DNA from: Pseudomonas sp. NFR16 | GTDB lineage: Bacteria; Pseudomonadota; Gammaproteobacteria; Pseudomonadales; Pseudomonadaceae | Reading direction: 5' to 3' | DNA length: 64,000 bases | NCBI RefSeq assembly: GCF_900108875.1 | Contig: NZ_FNYJ01000002.1 | Coordinates: 779,383-843,382, forward strand | Part shown: piece after piece, positions 9,147 to 19,324 of the stretch | Numbering within the stretch: position 1 is the first letter of the stretch | How the letters are laid out: each line of letters opens with the position of its first letter | Program-made: the position numbers and the translations under genes | Notes under the pieces: generated by a model | The model's input: the letters and a program-made list of their open reading frames with translations, nothing else | The model's database searches: none | Told to the model about the DNA's origin: nothing

Positions 9147-10178
9147 TCAACGCACTGGTGGCGCGTATTGAATACCGCCGGCGTTCCACAAAGCGTTCTG
9201 ACCGCGTTCGATTTCCAGAGCAGTGGATTTGCCCAGGTTCTTCTCGAAGATTTCGCCGTAGTTGCCGACTTGAGCAACGATCTTGACGACCCAGTCCTTC
9301 GGCAGTTTCAACTGAGGACCGTATTCACCGTCAGCACCCAGCAGACGAGCGACGTCAGGGTTCTTGGTGGATTTGGCTTCGGCTTCAACGTTCTTGGAAG
9401 TGATGCCGGCTTCTTCAGTGTTCAGCAGGGCATAACCGACCCAGCGAACGATGGACGTCCACTCGTCATCACCACGGGCCACGACCGGTGCCAGAGGCTC
9501 CTTGGAAATGGTTTCAGGCAAAACGACGTAGTCTTTCGGCGAAGCCAGCTTGGAGCGCTGTGCGTACAGCTGCGACTTGTCGGAGGTCAGCACGTCGCAA
9601 CGGCCGGATTCCAGCGACTTGGCGCTTTCGTCGGAGGTGTCGAAGGTGATCGGGGTGTATTTCAGGTTGTTCGCGCGGAAGTAGTCCGACACGTTCAGCT
9701 CGGTGGTGGTACCGGCCTGGATACAGATGGTCGCGCCGTCCAGTTCCTTGGCGCTCTTCACGCCCAGCTTGCTGTTGGCCAGGAAGCCAACGCCGTCGTA
9801 GTAAGTCACGAAGCCCGGGAACTCCAGACCCATGCTCGCGTCGCGGGAGCTGGTCCAGGTGGTGTTACGCGACAGGATGTCGATTTCGCCGGACTGCAGC
9901 GCGGTGAAACGCTCTTTGGCGTTCAGCTGGCTGAATTTGACTTTCTTGGCGTCGCCAAAGACAGCAGCCGCAACTGCACGGCAGAAGTCCGCATCGATAC
10001 CCTGGATGGTGCCGCTTTTATCAGGGACCGAGAAACCTGGCAGACCGTCACTGACGCCGCACTGGATGAAGCCTTTCTTCTGGATGGCGTCCAGTTTGGC
10101 GCCCGCCTGAGCGAAACCGGTCATACCAAGTGCTGCCGCGGCGGCCACTACAGCCAGGGTGGATTTCAACATCTTCAT
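9147..10178 (-). CDS. aapJ: Periplasmic general amino-acid binding protein
   Basis: A 343-residue solute-binding protein. MKMLKSTLAVVAAAAALGM...FAQA is a Sec signal peptide cleaved near residue 25. The mature part has the family-3 SBP features: GFIQCGVSDGLPGFS, then GIDADFCRAVAAAVFGD and the ligand-binding segment DILSRNTTWTSSRDA. At 343 aa it is the size of AapJ and longer than most single-substrate binding proteins. It is the promoter-proximal gene of aapJQMP, delivers amino acids to AapQMP, and is expected to be the most abundant product because of the hairpin behind it. Confidence 0.94.
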   Translation of the reverse strand: MKMLKSTLAVVAAAAALGMTGFAQAGAKLDAIQKKGFIQCGVSDGLPGFSVPDKSGTIQGIDADFCRAVAAAVFGDAKKVKFSQLNAKERFTALQSGEIDILSRNTTWTSSRDASMGLEFPGFVTYYDGVGFLANSKLGVKSAKELDGATICIQAGTTTELNVSDYFRANNLKYTPITFDTSDESAKSLESGRCDVLTSDKSQLYAQRSKLASPKDYVVLPETISKEPLAPVVARGDDEWTSIVRWVGYALLNTEEAGITSKNVEAEAKSTKNPDVARLLGADGEYGPQLKLPKDWVVKIVAQVGNYGEIFEKNLGKSTALEIERGQNALWNAGGIQYAPPVR

Positions 10179-11323
<1,145 letters not shown>

Positions 11324-11431
11324 AAGAGACAGGTGATCCTTCCAATTGTCTTGCGGATTTGGTATGGCACTACGCCGCGCCGGGTTCTTGCTTTACACTG
11401 CCCGGCGTACATTCCTTAATCAATCGATGAG

Positions 11432-12892
11432 ATGACCGTGCTCAAAGCACTTAAAAAGATGTTCGGTAAGAGCGAGGCTGAGCAGCTCGCACCAGCACCC
11501 CTCCCCGCTTCCAGAACCCCGACCGAAACGACGCACCGGGAAACCGCCACGCCTGTCGTGTCCAAAGCTGAGCCTGAAGCCGCCAGCAAGCCTGCGCACA
11601 CGCGGTCAAAAACGGAGCGGCCACGTCGCGAACGAGCGCCCAAGCCTGTCGTTCCTGCCTGGAGTCTCGACGACTTCAAAGTCGAGCCACAGGAAGGCAA
11701 GACGCGCTTTCACGATTTCCCGCTCGCGCCAGAATTGATGCATGCCATCCACGACCTGGGTTTCCCTTACTGCACGCCGATTCAGGCAGGCGTCCTGGGC
11801 TTCACACTCAAGGGCAAGGACGCGATCGGCCGCGCTCAGACCGGCACCGGCAAAACCGCCGCCTTTCTGATTTCGATCATCACCCAGCTGACCCAGACGC
11901 CGCCTCCCAAAGAGCGTTACATGGGTGAGCCGCGTGCGTTGATCATCGCGCCGACGCGCGAACTGGTGGTGCAGATCGCCAAGGACGCAGCGGCCCTGAC
12001 CAAATACACCAATCTGAACGTGATGACGTTTGTCGGCGGCATGGACTTCGACAAGCAGCTCAAACAGCTCGAAGCCCGTCATTGCGACATTCTGGTGGCG
12101 ACACCGGGCCGTCTGCTGGACTTCAACCAGCGTGGTGAAGTGCACCTGGACATGGTCGAAGTCATGGTGCTCGACGAAGCGGATCGCATGCTGGACATGG
12201 GATTCATTCCGCAGGTCCGTCAGATCATTCGCCAGACGCCGCACAAGGGCGAGCGTCAGACCTTGCTGTTTTCCGCAACCTTCACGGAAGACGTGATGAA
12301 CCTGGCGAAGCAGTGGACCACCGATCCTGCCATCGTCGAGATCGAGGCTGAGAACGTCGCAAGCGATAACGTCGAGCAGCATATCTACGCCGTCGCTGCA
12401 GCTGACAAGTACAAGTTGCTGTTCAACCTGATCAACGATAACGGCTGGGAACGCGTGATGGTGTTCGCCAACCGCAAGGACGAAGTCCGTCGAATCGAAG
12501 AGCGACTGGTGCGTGATGGCGTCAACGCCGCGCAGCTGTCGGGCGATGTGCCTCAACACAAGCGGATCAAGACGCTGGAAGGTTTCCGTGAAGGCAAAAT
12601 CCGCGTGCTGGTGGCTACCGACGTCGCTGGACGCGGGATTCACATCGACGGCATCAGCCACGTGATCAACTTTACCTTGCCCGAAGTGCCAGACGACTAC
12701 GTCCACCGCATCGGTCGTACCGGCCGCGCGGGCGCCGACGGCGTGTCAATCAGCTTCGCCGGGGAAGACGATTCTTACCAACTGCCGTCGATCGAAGAGA
12801 AACTGGGCCGCAAGATCAGCTGCGAAATGCCGCCGACCGAATTGTTGCGGGCGGTGGTGCGCAAGCCACGCGCTCAGCCTGCCGCGGAATAA
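11432..12892 (+). CDS. rhlB: DEAD-box ATP-dependent RNA helicase RhlB
   Basis: A 486-residue helicase with all the family motifs in order: Q-motif (FPYCTPIQ), I AQTGTGKT, Ia PTRELV, Ib [65 protein letters not shown]. It has an N-terminal extension of about 80 residues rich in Ala, Pro, Lys and Arg, longer than in E. coli RhlB (421 aa), probably disordered and RNA-binding. RhlB unwinds structured RNA, in enterics within the RNase E degradosome. Assignment to RhlB over other DEAD-box paralogues rests on this organisation and the neighbouring esterase. Confidence 0.88.
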   Translation: MTVLKALKKMFGKSEAEQLAPAPLPASRTPTETTHRETATPVVSKAEPEAASKPAHTRSKTERPRRERAPKPVVPAWSLDDFKVEPQEGKTRFHDFPLAPELMHAIHDLGFPYCTPIQAGVLGFTLKGKDAIGRAQTGTGKTAAFLISIITQLTQTPPPKERYMGEPRALIIAPTRELVVQIAKDAAALTKYTNLNVMTFVGGMDFDKQLKQLEARHCDILVATPGRLLDFNQRGEVHLDMVEVMVLDEADRMLDMGFIPQVRQIIRQTPHKGERQTLLFSATFTEDVMNLAKQWTTDPAIVEIEAENVASDNVEQHIYAVAAADKYKLLFNLINDNGWERVMVFANRKDEVRRIEERLVRDGVNAAQLSGDVPQHKRIKTLEGFREGKIRVLVATDVAGRGIHIDGISHVINFTLPEVPDDYVHRIGRTGRAGADGVSISFAGEDDSYQLPSIEEKLGRKISCEMPPTELLRAVVRKPRAQPAAE

Positions 12893-12909
12893 GCGGTACA
12901 AAAAAAATC

Positions 12910-12996
12910 TGTGGGAGCGAGCTTGCTCGCGAATGTTCAGGCCAGTCCCCAGAAGGGTGACAGATCCGACGTATTCGCAAGCAAGCTCGCTCCCAC
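12910..12996. repeat. REP pair (GGGAGCGAGCTTGCTCGCGAA family)
   Basis: Two inverted copies (12910-12934 and 12973-12996, one mismatch) flank a spacer of about 38 nt between the convergent genes rhlB and moaE. The paired arms could fold into a long hairpin and serve as a bidirectional transcription stop. Confidence 0.9.
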
Positions 12997-13028
12997 GTTG
13001 TTTTGTAGCCGCCTCAAGGGCGTCGGCT

Positions 13029-13478
13029 TCATTTCCAGCGATCCGCCGCCTGATGATCGCTGTCACGCCCTTCTACCCAGCGTGGGCCTTGCGAGGTGTT
13101 TTCCTTCTTCCAGAACGGCGCGCGGGTTTTCAGGTAATCCATGACGAAGTCGCAGGCTTCGAACGCGGCCTGACGATGAGCGCTGGCGACGCCGACGAAG
13201 ACGATCGGCTCACCGGGCGCCAGCTCGCCGATGCGATGCAGCACCTCGATCCGGAGCAGCGGCCAGCGCAGCCGCGCTTCATCGACGATCTTGCCCAGCG
13301 CTTTTTCGGTCATGCCGGGGTAGTGCTCGAGAAACATTCCGGCCACTTCTCGCCCGTCGTTGAAATCACGGACGTAGCCAACGAAGCTCACCACGGCGCC
13401 CACGCCGACGTTGGCGTCGTGCATCGCATTGACTTCAGCGCCTGGATCGAACGGCGCGGCCTGCACGCGGACGGTCAT
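13029..13478 (-). CDS. moaE: Molybdopterin synthase catalytic subunit
   Basis: A 149-residue MoaE. Recognisable segments are GAVVSFVGYVRDFNDGREV, the catalytic-site stretch LEHYPGMTEKAL, VGVASAHRQAAFEACDFVMDYLKTRAPFWKKE (with the conserved Lys pair that handles precursor Z and the MoaD C-terminus) and WVEGRDSDH. MoaE, with thiocarboxylated MoaD, inserts two sulfurs into cyclic pyranopterin monophosphate to give molybdopterin. It is the last gene of moaC-moaD-moaE, starting 2 nt after moaD. moaA and moaB are not in the window. Confidence 0.95.
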   Translation of the reverse strand: MTVRVQAAPFDPGAEVNAMHDANVGVGAVVSFVGYVRDFNDGREVAGMFLEHYPGMTEKALGKIVDEARLRWPLLRIEVLHRIGELAPGEPIVFVGVASAHRQAAFEACDFVMDYLKTRAPFWKKENTSQGPRWVEGRDSDHQAADRWK

Positions 13479-13480
13479 GC

Positions 13481-13732
13481 TCAGCCTCCCGTGACAGTCG
13501 GGAAGAACGCCACTTCGTCACCCTGCTCGACCGGTTCGATCAGCGAGCAGAGTTCCTGATTGCGCGCGCACATGATGTTCTGTTCAGCCAGCACGTCCCA
13601 CACCCCGCCGCGGGCGAGCAGGTGCTCACGAATCGCGCCGACATTGGCAAAGCTGCCTTCCAGCTGCTCGCTTTCGGTCCCCAGCGTCTCGCGGAAACGC
13701 GCGAAGAATTGAACCTGAACGTGAATGGTCAT
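13481..13732 (-). CDS. moaD: Molybdopterin synthase sulfur carrier subunit
   Basis: An 83-residue beta-grasp protein ending in the diagnostic Gly-Gly (FFPTVTGG); the C-terminal carboxylate is adenylated by MoeB and converted to a thiocarboxylate. It starts [15 protein letters not shown] and carries [12 protein letters not shown] at the end; length matches MoaD (about 80 aa). Its ATG overlaps the moaC stop by 4 nt (ATGA), indicating translational coupling, and moaE follows 2 nt later. Confidence 0.95.
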   Translation of the reverse strand: MTIHVQVQFFARFRETLGTESEQLEGSFANVGAIREHLLARGGVWDVLAEQNIMCARNQELCSLIEPVEQGDEVAFFPTVTGG

Positions 13733-14214
13733 TGCGCCTCCGCCTTTTCATCGGCCATGAAGTGCCCGCTCTTGCCGCCAAGTTTTTCCAGTAGCCGCAC
13801 CTGCTCGATGACCATGCCACGATCGACCGCCTTGCACATGTCGTAGATCGTCAAGGCGGCGACACTGGCAGCGGTCAGGGCTTCCATTTCCACGCCGGTC
13901 TGCCCGGAAAGCTTGCAGCGCGCCACGATGTGGACCGCGTCCTGGCCGTCAGCGTTGAGTTCGACTTTGACGCTGGTCAGCATCAGCGGGTGGCACAACG
14001 GAATGAGGTCGCTGGTTTTCTTCGCAGCCTGAATCCCGGCGATGCGCGCAACGGCGAACACATCACCTTTCGGGTGACCGCCTGAAACGATCATTTGCAG
14101 GGTTTCGGGCAGCATGCGCACACGCGCTTCGGCCACCGCCTCACGGGACGTCACGGCTTTTTCAGTGACGTCGACCATATTGGCGCGACCTTGGGAATCG
14201 AGATGGGTAAGCAC
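13729..14214 (-). CDS. moaC: Cyclic pyranopterin monophosphate synthase
   Basis: A 161-residue MoaC. Conserved pieces are [18 protein letters not shown], the active-site loop [44 protein letters not shown] (with the catalytic Lys and Asp) and [12 protein letters not shown]. It converts the MoaA product 3',8-cH2GTP to cPMP. The start is GTG at 14214 with AGGAG 7 nt upstream. That AGGAG is one arm of a perfect hairpin (14220-14237), so initiation may be controlled. First gene of the moaCDE unit. Confidence 0.95.
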   Translation of the reverse strand: MLTHLDSQGRANMVDVTEKAVTSREAVAEARVRMLPETLQMIVSGGHPKGDVFAVARIAGIQAAKKTSDLIPLCHPLMLTSVKVELNADGQDAVHIVARCKLSGQTGVEMEALTAASVAALTIYDMCKAVDRGMVIEQVRLLEKLGGKSGHFMADEKAEAQ

Positions 14215-14219
14215 GGGAT

Positions 14220-14237
14220 GACTCCTGGACAGGAGTC
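14220..14237 (-). promoter_or_regulatory. moaC: Hairpin sequestering the moaC ribosome binding site
   Basis: On the minus strand GACTCCT (14237-14231), a 4-nt loop and AGGAGTC (14226-14220) form a perfect 7-bp stem. The 3' arm is the only good Shine-Dalgarno sequence of moaC, ending 5 nt before the GTG. Confidence 0.6.
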
Positions 14238-14265
14238 GCGATTGTAAACCCTGCGACGCGGAAAC

Positions 14266-14359
14266 TGTAGGAGCGTGGCTTGTCCCGCGATTGGGGTGGG
14301 TCAGCTAACGATGATGTAGATGATCTAACTCGCAATCGCGGGACAAGCCACGCTCCTAC
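14266..14359. repeat. REP pair (GGAGCGTGGCTTGTCCCGCGA family)
   Basis: Two inverted copies, 14266-14292 and 14332-14359, nearly perfect over about 27 nt, in the region between moaC (reading away) and the phoH-like gene (reading toward it). The same family occurs at 46754-46884. Confidence 0.92.
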
Positions 14360-14409
14360 ATGGGATGTCCATCCAGGGGCTCGTAACTGGAGTGGTCCGC
14401 GAAATAAAG

Positions 14410-14431
14410 GGGCGCCGGAACGTCGGCGCCC
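14410..14431 (-). terminator. Probable terminator of the phoH-like gene
   Basis: A GGGCGCCG / CGGCGCCC stem with a 6-nt loop lies 18 nt past the stop, followed on the minus strand by CTTTATTT. The U-tract is weak. Confidence 0.7.
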
Positions 14432-14449
14432 ACTGATTCACGAAACAGT

Positions 14450-15844
14450 TTAAAGATGGCTCTCCGCGTATTCAGCCAGGATCGAGCGCGGCACGCCTTG
14501 CAGGGTGATGTGTACGCCGTTGGGGAAGTCCTTGAAGCGCTCCGTCAGGTAAGTCAGGCCGGAACTGGTGGCCGACAGATAAGGGGTGTCGATCTGCGCG
14601 AGGTTGCCCAGGCAGACCACTTTGGAGCCTGCGCCGGCACGGGTGATGATCGTTTTCATCTGGTGCGGCGTCAGGTTCTGGCATTCGTCGATCAAAATCA
14701 GGCTTTGCTGGAAACTGCGGCCTCGAATGTAGTTAAGGGATTTGAACTGCAGCGGCACCTTGCTGAGGATGTAATCGACGCTGCCATGGGTGTTTTCATC
14801 ATCCATGTGCAACGCTTCCAGGTTGTCGGTGATGGCGCCGAGCCAAGGCTCCATTTTTTCCGCCTCGGTGCCCGGCAGAAAGCCGATCTCCTGGTCCAGC
14901 CCCTGCACGCTGCGGGTTGCGATGATGCGGCGATAACGCTTGCTGACCATGGTCTGCTCGATGGCCGCAGCCAGCGCCAGAATGGTTTTGCCCGAACCTG
15001 CGGCACCGGACAGATTGACCAGATGGATATCGGGGTCGAGCAAGGCGAACAACGCCAGACCCTGATAGATATCGCGAGGTTTCAGCCCCCAGGCTTCCTG
15101 ATGCAGCAGCGGCTCCTGATGCATGTCCAGCAGCAGGATTTCATCGGCCTTGACGCCTTTTACCCAACCGACGAAACCTTGCTCGTCAATGATGAACTCG
15201 TTGATGTGAACCGCCGGAATCTGCTCGGTCATCTGCACTTTGTGCCAGGTGCGACCATGATCCTGGCGGGTGTCCACCTTGCTGACGCGGTCCCAGAAAG
15301 AACCGGTCATGGTGTGATAACCGCGAGACAGCATCGACACATCATCAACCAGCTGGTCGGTGCTGTAGTCCTCTGCCTCGATGCCGCAGGCGCGCGCCTT
15401 CAGGCGCATGTTGATGTCTTTGGTGACCAGCACGATACGCACGTCCTTTTTACGCGCATGCAGGTCGATCAACTGGTTGATGATGATGTTGTCGTTGAGG
15501 TTGTCGGGCAGCAGGCTATTGGGCTCTTGCCGCTTGGTCATGAGAATGGACAGGTAACCCTTGAAAACACCTGTACCGCGATCGATCGGTACGCCTTGCT
15601 CGACCTCCTCCGGGGTCGCTTCGCCGAGCGTCTTGTCTATCAACCGGATCGCCTGCCGACATTCGGCGGCGACCGAGTGCTTGCCCGCCTTGAGCTTGTC
15701 CAGTTCTTCCAGGACCGTCATGGGGAGTGCAACGTGGTGTTCTTCGAAATTCAGAAGCGCATTTGGATCGTGAATCAATACATTGGTATCGAGCACATAG
15801 AGGATTGGCTGGTTAGAGGAAGGGGTGCGTCCGTGGTCATCCAT
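14450..15844 (-). CDS. PIN-PhoH fusion ATPase/ribonuclease (PhoH2-like)
   Basis: A 464-residue two-domain protein. Residues 10-155 are a PIN nuclease domain: YVLDTNVLIHDP gives the first metal-binding Asp, TVLEELDKLK the acidic Glu, and VLVTKDINMRLKA the later Asp. Residues about 250-464 are a PhoH P-loop ATPase with Walker A GAAGSGKTILA near 278 and Walker B LILIDECQNLTPHQMK. PIN-PhoH proteins of mycobacteria (PhoH2) are sequence-specific RNA helicases and RNases, sometimes partnered by an antitoxin-like protein. No such small partner gene is visible here, so this looks like the solitary proteobacterial form (E. coli YbeZ lacks the PIN domain). Monocistronic, with its own terminator. Confidence 0.9.
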   Translation of the reverse strand: MDDHGRTPSSNQPILYVLDTNVLIHDPNALLNFEEHHVALPMTVLEELDKLKAGKHSVAAECRQAIRLIDKTLGEATPEEVEQGVPIDRGTGVFKGYLSILMTKRQEPNSLLPDNLNDNIIINQLIDLHARKKDVRIVLVTKDINMRLKARACGIEAEDYSTDQLVDDVSMLSRGYHTMTGSFWDRVSKVDTRQDHGRTWHKVQMTEQIPAVHINEFIIDEQGFVGWVKGVKADEILLLDMHQEPLLHQEAWGLKPRDIYQGLALFALLDPDIHLVNLSGAAGSGKTILALAAAIEQTMVSKRYRRIIATRSVQGLDQEIGFLPGTEAEKMEPWLGAITDNLEALHMDDENTHGSVDYILSKVPLQFKSLNYIRGRSFQQSLILIDECQNLTPHQMKTIITRAGAGSKVVCLGNLAQIDTPYLSATSSGLTYLTERFKDFPNGVHITLQGVPRSILAEYAESHL

Positions 15845-16165
15845 ACTCGCTCACCTTTGTAGTAGCCAGGTAACGCAGCACACAGCGATGCTGCGCTGAA
15901 AAGGCCGCCGAGGCTCTCTCCTTAAGGCAGGAGAGAATTGCGCAAAGTGGGGTCTGGGTGACGCCACCTGTGTTGCAGGGTTCGGCGGTCTGTTGTCGTA
16001 ATACCGCAAAACCGATGACATAAAAAAGCGTTTTGATGGCTTTTCCAAGTTTATTTCACGGCGTGACGAATAGCCCTTGGCGGATGGGTCACACGCGTTT
16101 ACAGTCGGAAGTCCGGTCGGGAAGAAATCCTCGGAAAATTCCCACCGCCCTCTTCTTCAGAACCT
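15845..16165. other. Intergenic region upstream of the phoH-like gene
   Basis: 321 bases with no credible gene. Two small hairpins are visible: CGCAGCA/TGCTGCG (15874-15895), inside the probable phoH leader, and TCTCTCC/GGAGAGA (15915-15936). No terminator for the upstream deacetylase-like gene could be identified. Confidence 0.5.
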
Positions 16166-17404
16166 CTACTCCCCTTGATCCACGGGCTCTGCAGCCTGAT
16201 CCGCCGATTCTGCGGGTTGTTCGTCTGTGGTCGCATCGTCCGGGTCGGTGGACTCGTCTTGCGACGTATCTTCTTCGTCCGTCAGTTGCTGTGGGTAAAT
16301 ATGACAGTCCTCCCACAACACGCCGCTTTGGGCGGTGTTGGCCATCAGCCAGGGCACGGCTTGCTGCGCCTTGTCGGTGCTGTCGTGGAAGACGATATTG
16401 CCTCGCCGCCACAGCAACATCAGGGTCAACACGCGATTGGCAGTCTGTTCGGCGCTGAGACGGCCCGAGCTGTCCTGAGAATCGATATTCCACAACGACA
16501 CGCGAATCTGTTGATCGCGAAAGAACGCCCCGCTGTCGGCGCGGCGATGACCGTAGGGCGGGCGGAACAGCGGCACAAAGTTGTCCGGCAGCACCTGCTG
16601 CGCCAGCGCCGCCGTACGCTCGATGGAATCCTGCCAGTCGACCCAGTGCGCGTGTGAGCGGTACTCCCAGCCTTGCAGTCCCACGCATTGTTGCCGGTAG
16701 ACATTCTGCAACGCCTGGGGCGACGACGCGTCCAGACGGCTCTGCAGGCTCTTGCCCAGGACGAAGAACGTAGCGTTGATTTTCTGCTGACGCATGAAGT
16801 CCGCCAGCCAGTCGGTCGCGCCGTCAGCCACCGTCGGACCGCTCTCGAAGTTGAGCAGGAAGGTTCGATCAGGCATCTCCTCGCCACTCAACTCATCGGA
16901 GTTGTAGCGCTCGATCTCGCTGCTGGTCTGTGGAAACAACGCCGCCATGCGCAGCAATTCGTTCAGGTAACGCTGGCTGAAGGCATCGGCCGGCGCCGCC
17001 CAACCGGCGTAGAACGAATCGTCGGCAACTTTATATTCCGCCGCGCGCTGACGCAGCATCGGCACGTCATCCACCAGCACGCAGAAAGAGGCGTCGGCGT
17101 CGCACGACTTCTCCGCTGCCTTCCAGTTTTCGAACAGGCGCGACCACAGACGGGTGCGAATCAGATTGATGGTCGGCGAATTGACTTGCCGCAGACCCAA
17201 CCGCCCCGCGAGCTGAGCATCGCTGAGGTTTTCGCTTTCCAGCAATTGATGGGCGAAGCTTAAAATTTGCGCTCGGGAGGCAACATCGAACAGTTGCGGT
17301 GTTTCAAGCGCTTCAGGCCATACGCTGCGATCCAGTGTCGCGATGTCGCCAGTCGCCGCCTGTGCGTTGAGTCCTACCAGGCAGGCGCCAATCAATAACA
17401 GCAT
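16166..17404 (-). CDS. Secreted polysaccharide-deacetylase-like (NodB fold) protein with altered motif 1
   Basis: About 412 residues. MLLLIGACLVGLNAQA is a signal peptide, so the protein is exported. The C-terminal half (residues about 180-360) is a NodB-homology domain: NATFFVLG (210-217), SHAHW (250-254, motif 2), RPPYGHR (motif 3), LWNIDSQD (motif 4) and IVFHDS (motif 5). Motif 1, normally [TS]F-D-D, reads NFESGP: both Asp residues are replaced, by Glu and Ser. Since the first is the catalytic base and the second a metal ligand, activity is doubtful. The N-terminal region of about 170 residues is unrecognised; the tail of about 40 residues is acidic (Glu/Asp/Gln-rich). Start could also be TTG 17410 or 17437. 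Confidence 0.8.
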   Translation of the reverse strand: MLLLIGACLVGLNAQAATGDIATLDRSVWPEALETPQLFDVASRAQILSFAHQLLESENLSDAQLAGRLGLRQVNSPTINLIRTRLWSRLFENWKAAEKSCDADASFCVLVDDVPMLRQRAAEYKVADDSFYAGWAAPADAFSQRYLNELLRMAALFPQTSSEIERYNSDELSGEEMPDRTFLLNFESGPTVADGATDWLADFMRQQKINATFFVLGKSLQSRLDASSPQALQNVYRQQCVGLQGWEYRSHAHWVDWQDSIERTAALAQQVLPDNFVPLFRPPYGHRRADSGAFFRDQQIRVSLWNIDSQDSSGRLSAEQTANRVLTLMLLWRRGNIVFHDSTDKAQQAVPWLMANTAQSGVLWEDCHIYPQQLTDEEDTSQDESTDPDDATTDEQPAESADQAAEPVDQGE

Positions 17405-17593
17405 GCGCAAAACGACGTGCTCCCAATCCTTGAACAAGAGGCCGAAACCGGCGAAGCACTATAGCGGATTGGCTGACGCCCTTGCAGGTTGCAGGTCACA
17501 CGATCTGATCTGTTCCGCACCTATCATCACCATAGCTGGAGTCATCCGGGCACAACCCCTAGAATCGCGATCACGATCAAAGGAGACGAACGC

Positions 17594-18373
17594 ATGCTGA
17601 TGGTGATATCCCCAGCGAAAACCCTCGATTTCGAAACACCGCCGACCACCTCGAAATTTACCCAGCCGCAGTACCTGGATCACTCTCAGGAGCTGATCAC
17701 CCAACTACGCGAGCTGACCCCGTCGCAGATCAGCGAACTCATGGATCTGTCTGACAAACTGGCGGGCCTGAACGCCGCGCGCTTCGGCAGCTGGACGCCC
17801 GCCTTCACGCCAGAAAATGCCAAGCAGGCGCTGCTGGCGTTTAAGGGCGACGTTTACACCGGTCTGGCCGCCGAGACCCTCAGCCAGACTGATCTCGATT
17901 ATGCCCAGCAACACCTGCGCATGCTGTCGGGGCTATATGGCCTGCTGCGCCCGCTCGACCTGATGCAGCCGTACCGTCTGGAGATGGGCACCAAGCTCGC
18001 GAACGCGCGCGGCAAGGATCTTTACGCATTCTGGGGAAACCGGATCAGCGAATGGCTTAATGAAGCACTGGCCGACCAGGGCGATGACGTGCTGCTCAAT
18101 CTGGCTTCAAACGAGTATTTTTCAGCGGTCAAACGCGCAGCTCTTAACGCCCGCGTGATCGACACCGAGTTCCGTGACCAGAAAAACGGGCAGTACAAAA
18201 TCATCAGTTTCTACGCGAAAAAAGCGCGGGGCATGATGAGCCGCTTCGTGATTTCGGAGCAAATCGACAAGCCGGACGACCTGAAACAATTCGATGTTCA
18301 GGGCTATCGATACAGCAAAGAGCTGTCCGAAGCGGACAAACTGGTGTTCCTGCGCGACGAGCAACACGCCTGA
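17594..18373 (+). CDS. yaaA: Peroxide stress protein YaaA
   Basis: A 259-residue protein of the YaaA/DUF328 family: [16 protein letters not shown] at the start, LARLNA-like [44 protein letters not shown] and [11 protein letters not shown]. In E. coli YaaA is induced by OxyR under peroxide stress, lowers free intracellular iron and binds DNA. The ATG at 17594 follows AAAGGAG at a good distance; the open frame upstream of it is not coding. It is the last gene before the alg control region and probably ends at weak hairpins near 18381-18438. Confidence 0.95.
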   Translation: MLMVISPAKTLDFETPPTTSKFTQPQYLDHSQELITQLRELTPSQISELMDLSDKLAGLNAARFGSWTPAFTPENAKQALLAFKGDVYTGLAAETLSQTDLDYAQQHLRMLSGLYGLLRPLDLMQPYRLEMGTKLANARGKDLYAFWGNRISEWLNEALADQGDDVLLNLASNEYFSAVKRAALNARVIDTEFRDQKNGQYKIISFYAKKARGMMSRFVISEQIDKPDDLKQFDVQGYRYSKELSEADKLVFLRDEQHA

Positions 18374-18420
18374 CAACCGACAGGAGCGCGCCGATCCGGT
18401 GCTCTCCTGATCGTCCCAAA

Positions 18421-18438
18421 CGGCGCATTTAGGCGCCG
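18421..18438 (+). terminator. Possible terminator of yaaA
   Basis: CGGCGC (18421-18426) and GCGCCG (18433-18438) form a 6-bp stem; a second stem CAGGAG/CTCCTG lies at 18381-18409. Neither is followed by a good U-tract, so this is a weak candidate. Confidence 0.4.
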
Positions 18439-18563
18439 ATCTTGAACCCAATTCTTCCGATGACAGGCTGTGCGCGCTGACAGAGCGTCGGATCATTCCG
18501 TTTGGCGGAACATTTACACCCTCAAAAGGGTGGTTTTGAAGTTCCCTAAACGCCCATTTGACT

Positions 18564-18572
18564 GACGAACGG
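18564..18572 (-). promoter_or_regulatory. AlgR binding site upstream of algD
   Basis: GACGAACGG on the plus strand is the exact reverse complement of CCGTTCGTC, the core of AlgR sites RB1 and RB2 at P. aeruginosa algD. It lies about 250 bp upstream of the AlgU-type promoter, in keeping with the far-upstream position of AlgR sites. Confidence 0.7.
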
Positions 18573-18813
18573 CCGCGAAAACAGGCTTTTGACGCCAATA
18601 TTCAGGCGAAAATAAGTTCCCAAAATTTTTCTCAAAAATTTAACAACATTTTTGACTGGTAGCACATTGCTGCTCCACGCGAGTGGCAGTGTTACATTCA
18701 CCCCCCGCAAACCCCCTGTAACTAAGGGCCGGACCTGAGCATGACATCATAGTGCCGCTATGCAGGATTGCTGATGTATTTCGAAAAATCTCAAAAAGAG
18801 GACGAGCGGCCAG

Positions 18814-18841
18814 GAACTTATGGGGAATGCTCACGCTCCTA
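18814..18841 (+). promoter_or_regulatory. algD: AlgU (sigma-22) type promoter of algD
   Basis: GGAACTT at 18813-18819 contains the perfect -35 GAACTT of AlgU promoters. After 17 nt comes TCCTA (18837-18841), a partial match to the -10 TCTGA. Initiation near 18848 would give a leader of about 480 nt, comparable to the long leader of P. aeruginosa algD. Confidence 0.7.
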
Positions 18842-19324
18842 CATCCCGTAACAATTCTAGTCCACCTTGTGAGACATCTCTTACATGGCAGTAGGACAGA
18901 TCTGGAAGTTGCTTATCAACGTAGTTAGACCAACCGGTCAATGTGGTACGTGCAAGGAGAGAACGCACCAAACTAGTTGAAGTAAACCGAGCAAGCACCA
19001 ATCGGGTGCCTGCAGTTACTGCCGGGCAGGATACGACTGACCATGGCCAAAAGCCTTGAGCCAGAGGCGCGACAGCGACTCGCAACCGTTCGATGGAGTG
19101 CTATGCCACATCTCAGATCGAAAACTTACATATTTATATATAGGTTATTCGACGCTAGTAATCTGTAACATTCGGGCCCGCCTACGGAATCAGGCCGCCC
19201 CTATTTAAATTCTGCCTGTGCTTGTGTCACGACATTCTTTGCCGTGCGGACGAGTGCGCGAAAAAGTTGTTAGACAGTATTTATATCCAGCCAACTAAAT
19301 GGCGTAAAAATCGAGGAGATTACG
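18842..19324 (+). promoter_or_regulatory. algD: Long untranslated leader of algD
   Basis: About 480 bases with no credible gene, much more AT-rich than the surroundings (for example 19125-19165 and 19200-19320). It holds a second, imperfect AlgR-like motif CCGTTCGAT (19086-19094, 7 of 9), a small hairpin GCACC/GGTGC near 18996, and the algD ribosome site GAGGAG just before 19325. Other regulators that bind here in P. aeruginosa (AmrZ, AlgB, CysB) could not be placed. Confidence 0.6.

Noticed and set aside
15851..16048. 65-residue frame upstream of the phoH-like gene
   Set aside because: It has only a TTG start, no ribosome site, and an Arg/Pro-rich composition unlike a protein.
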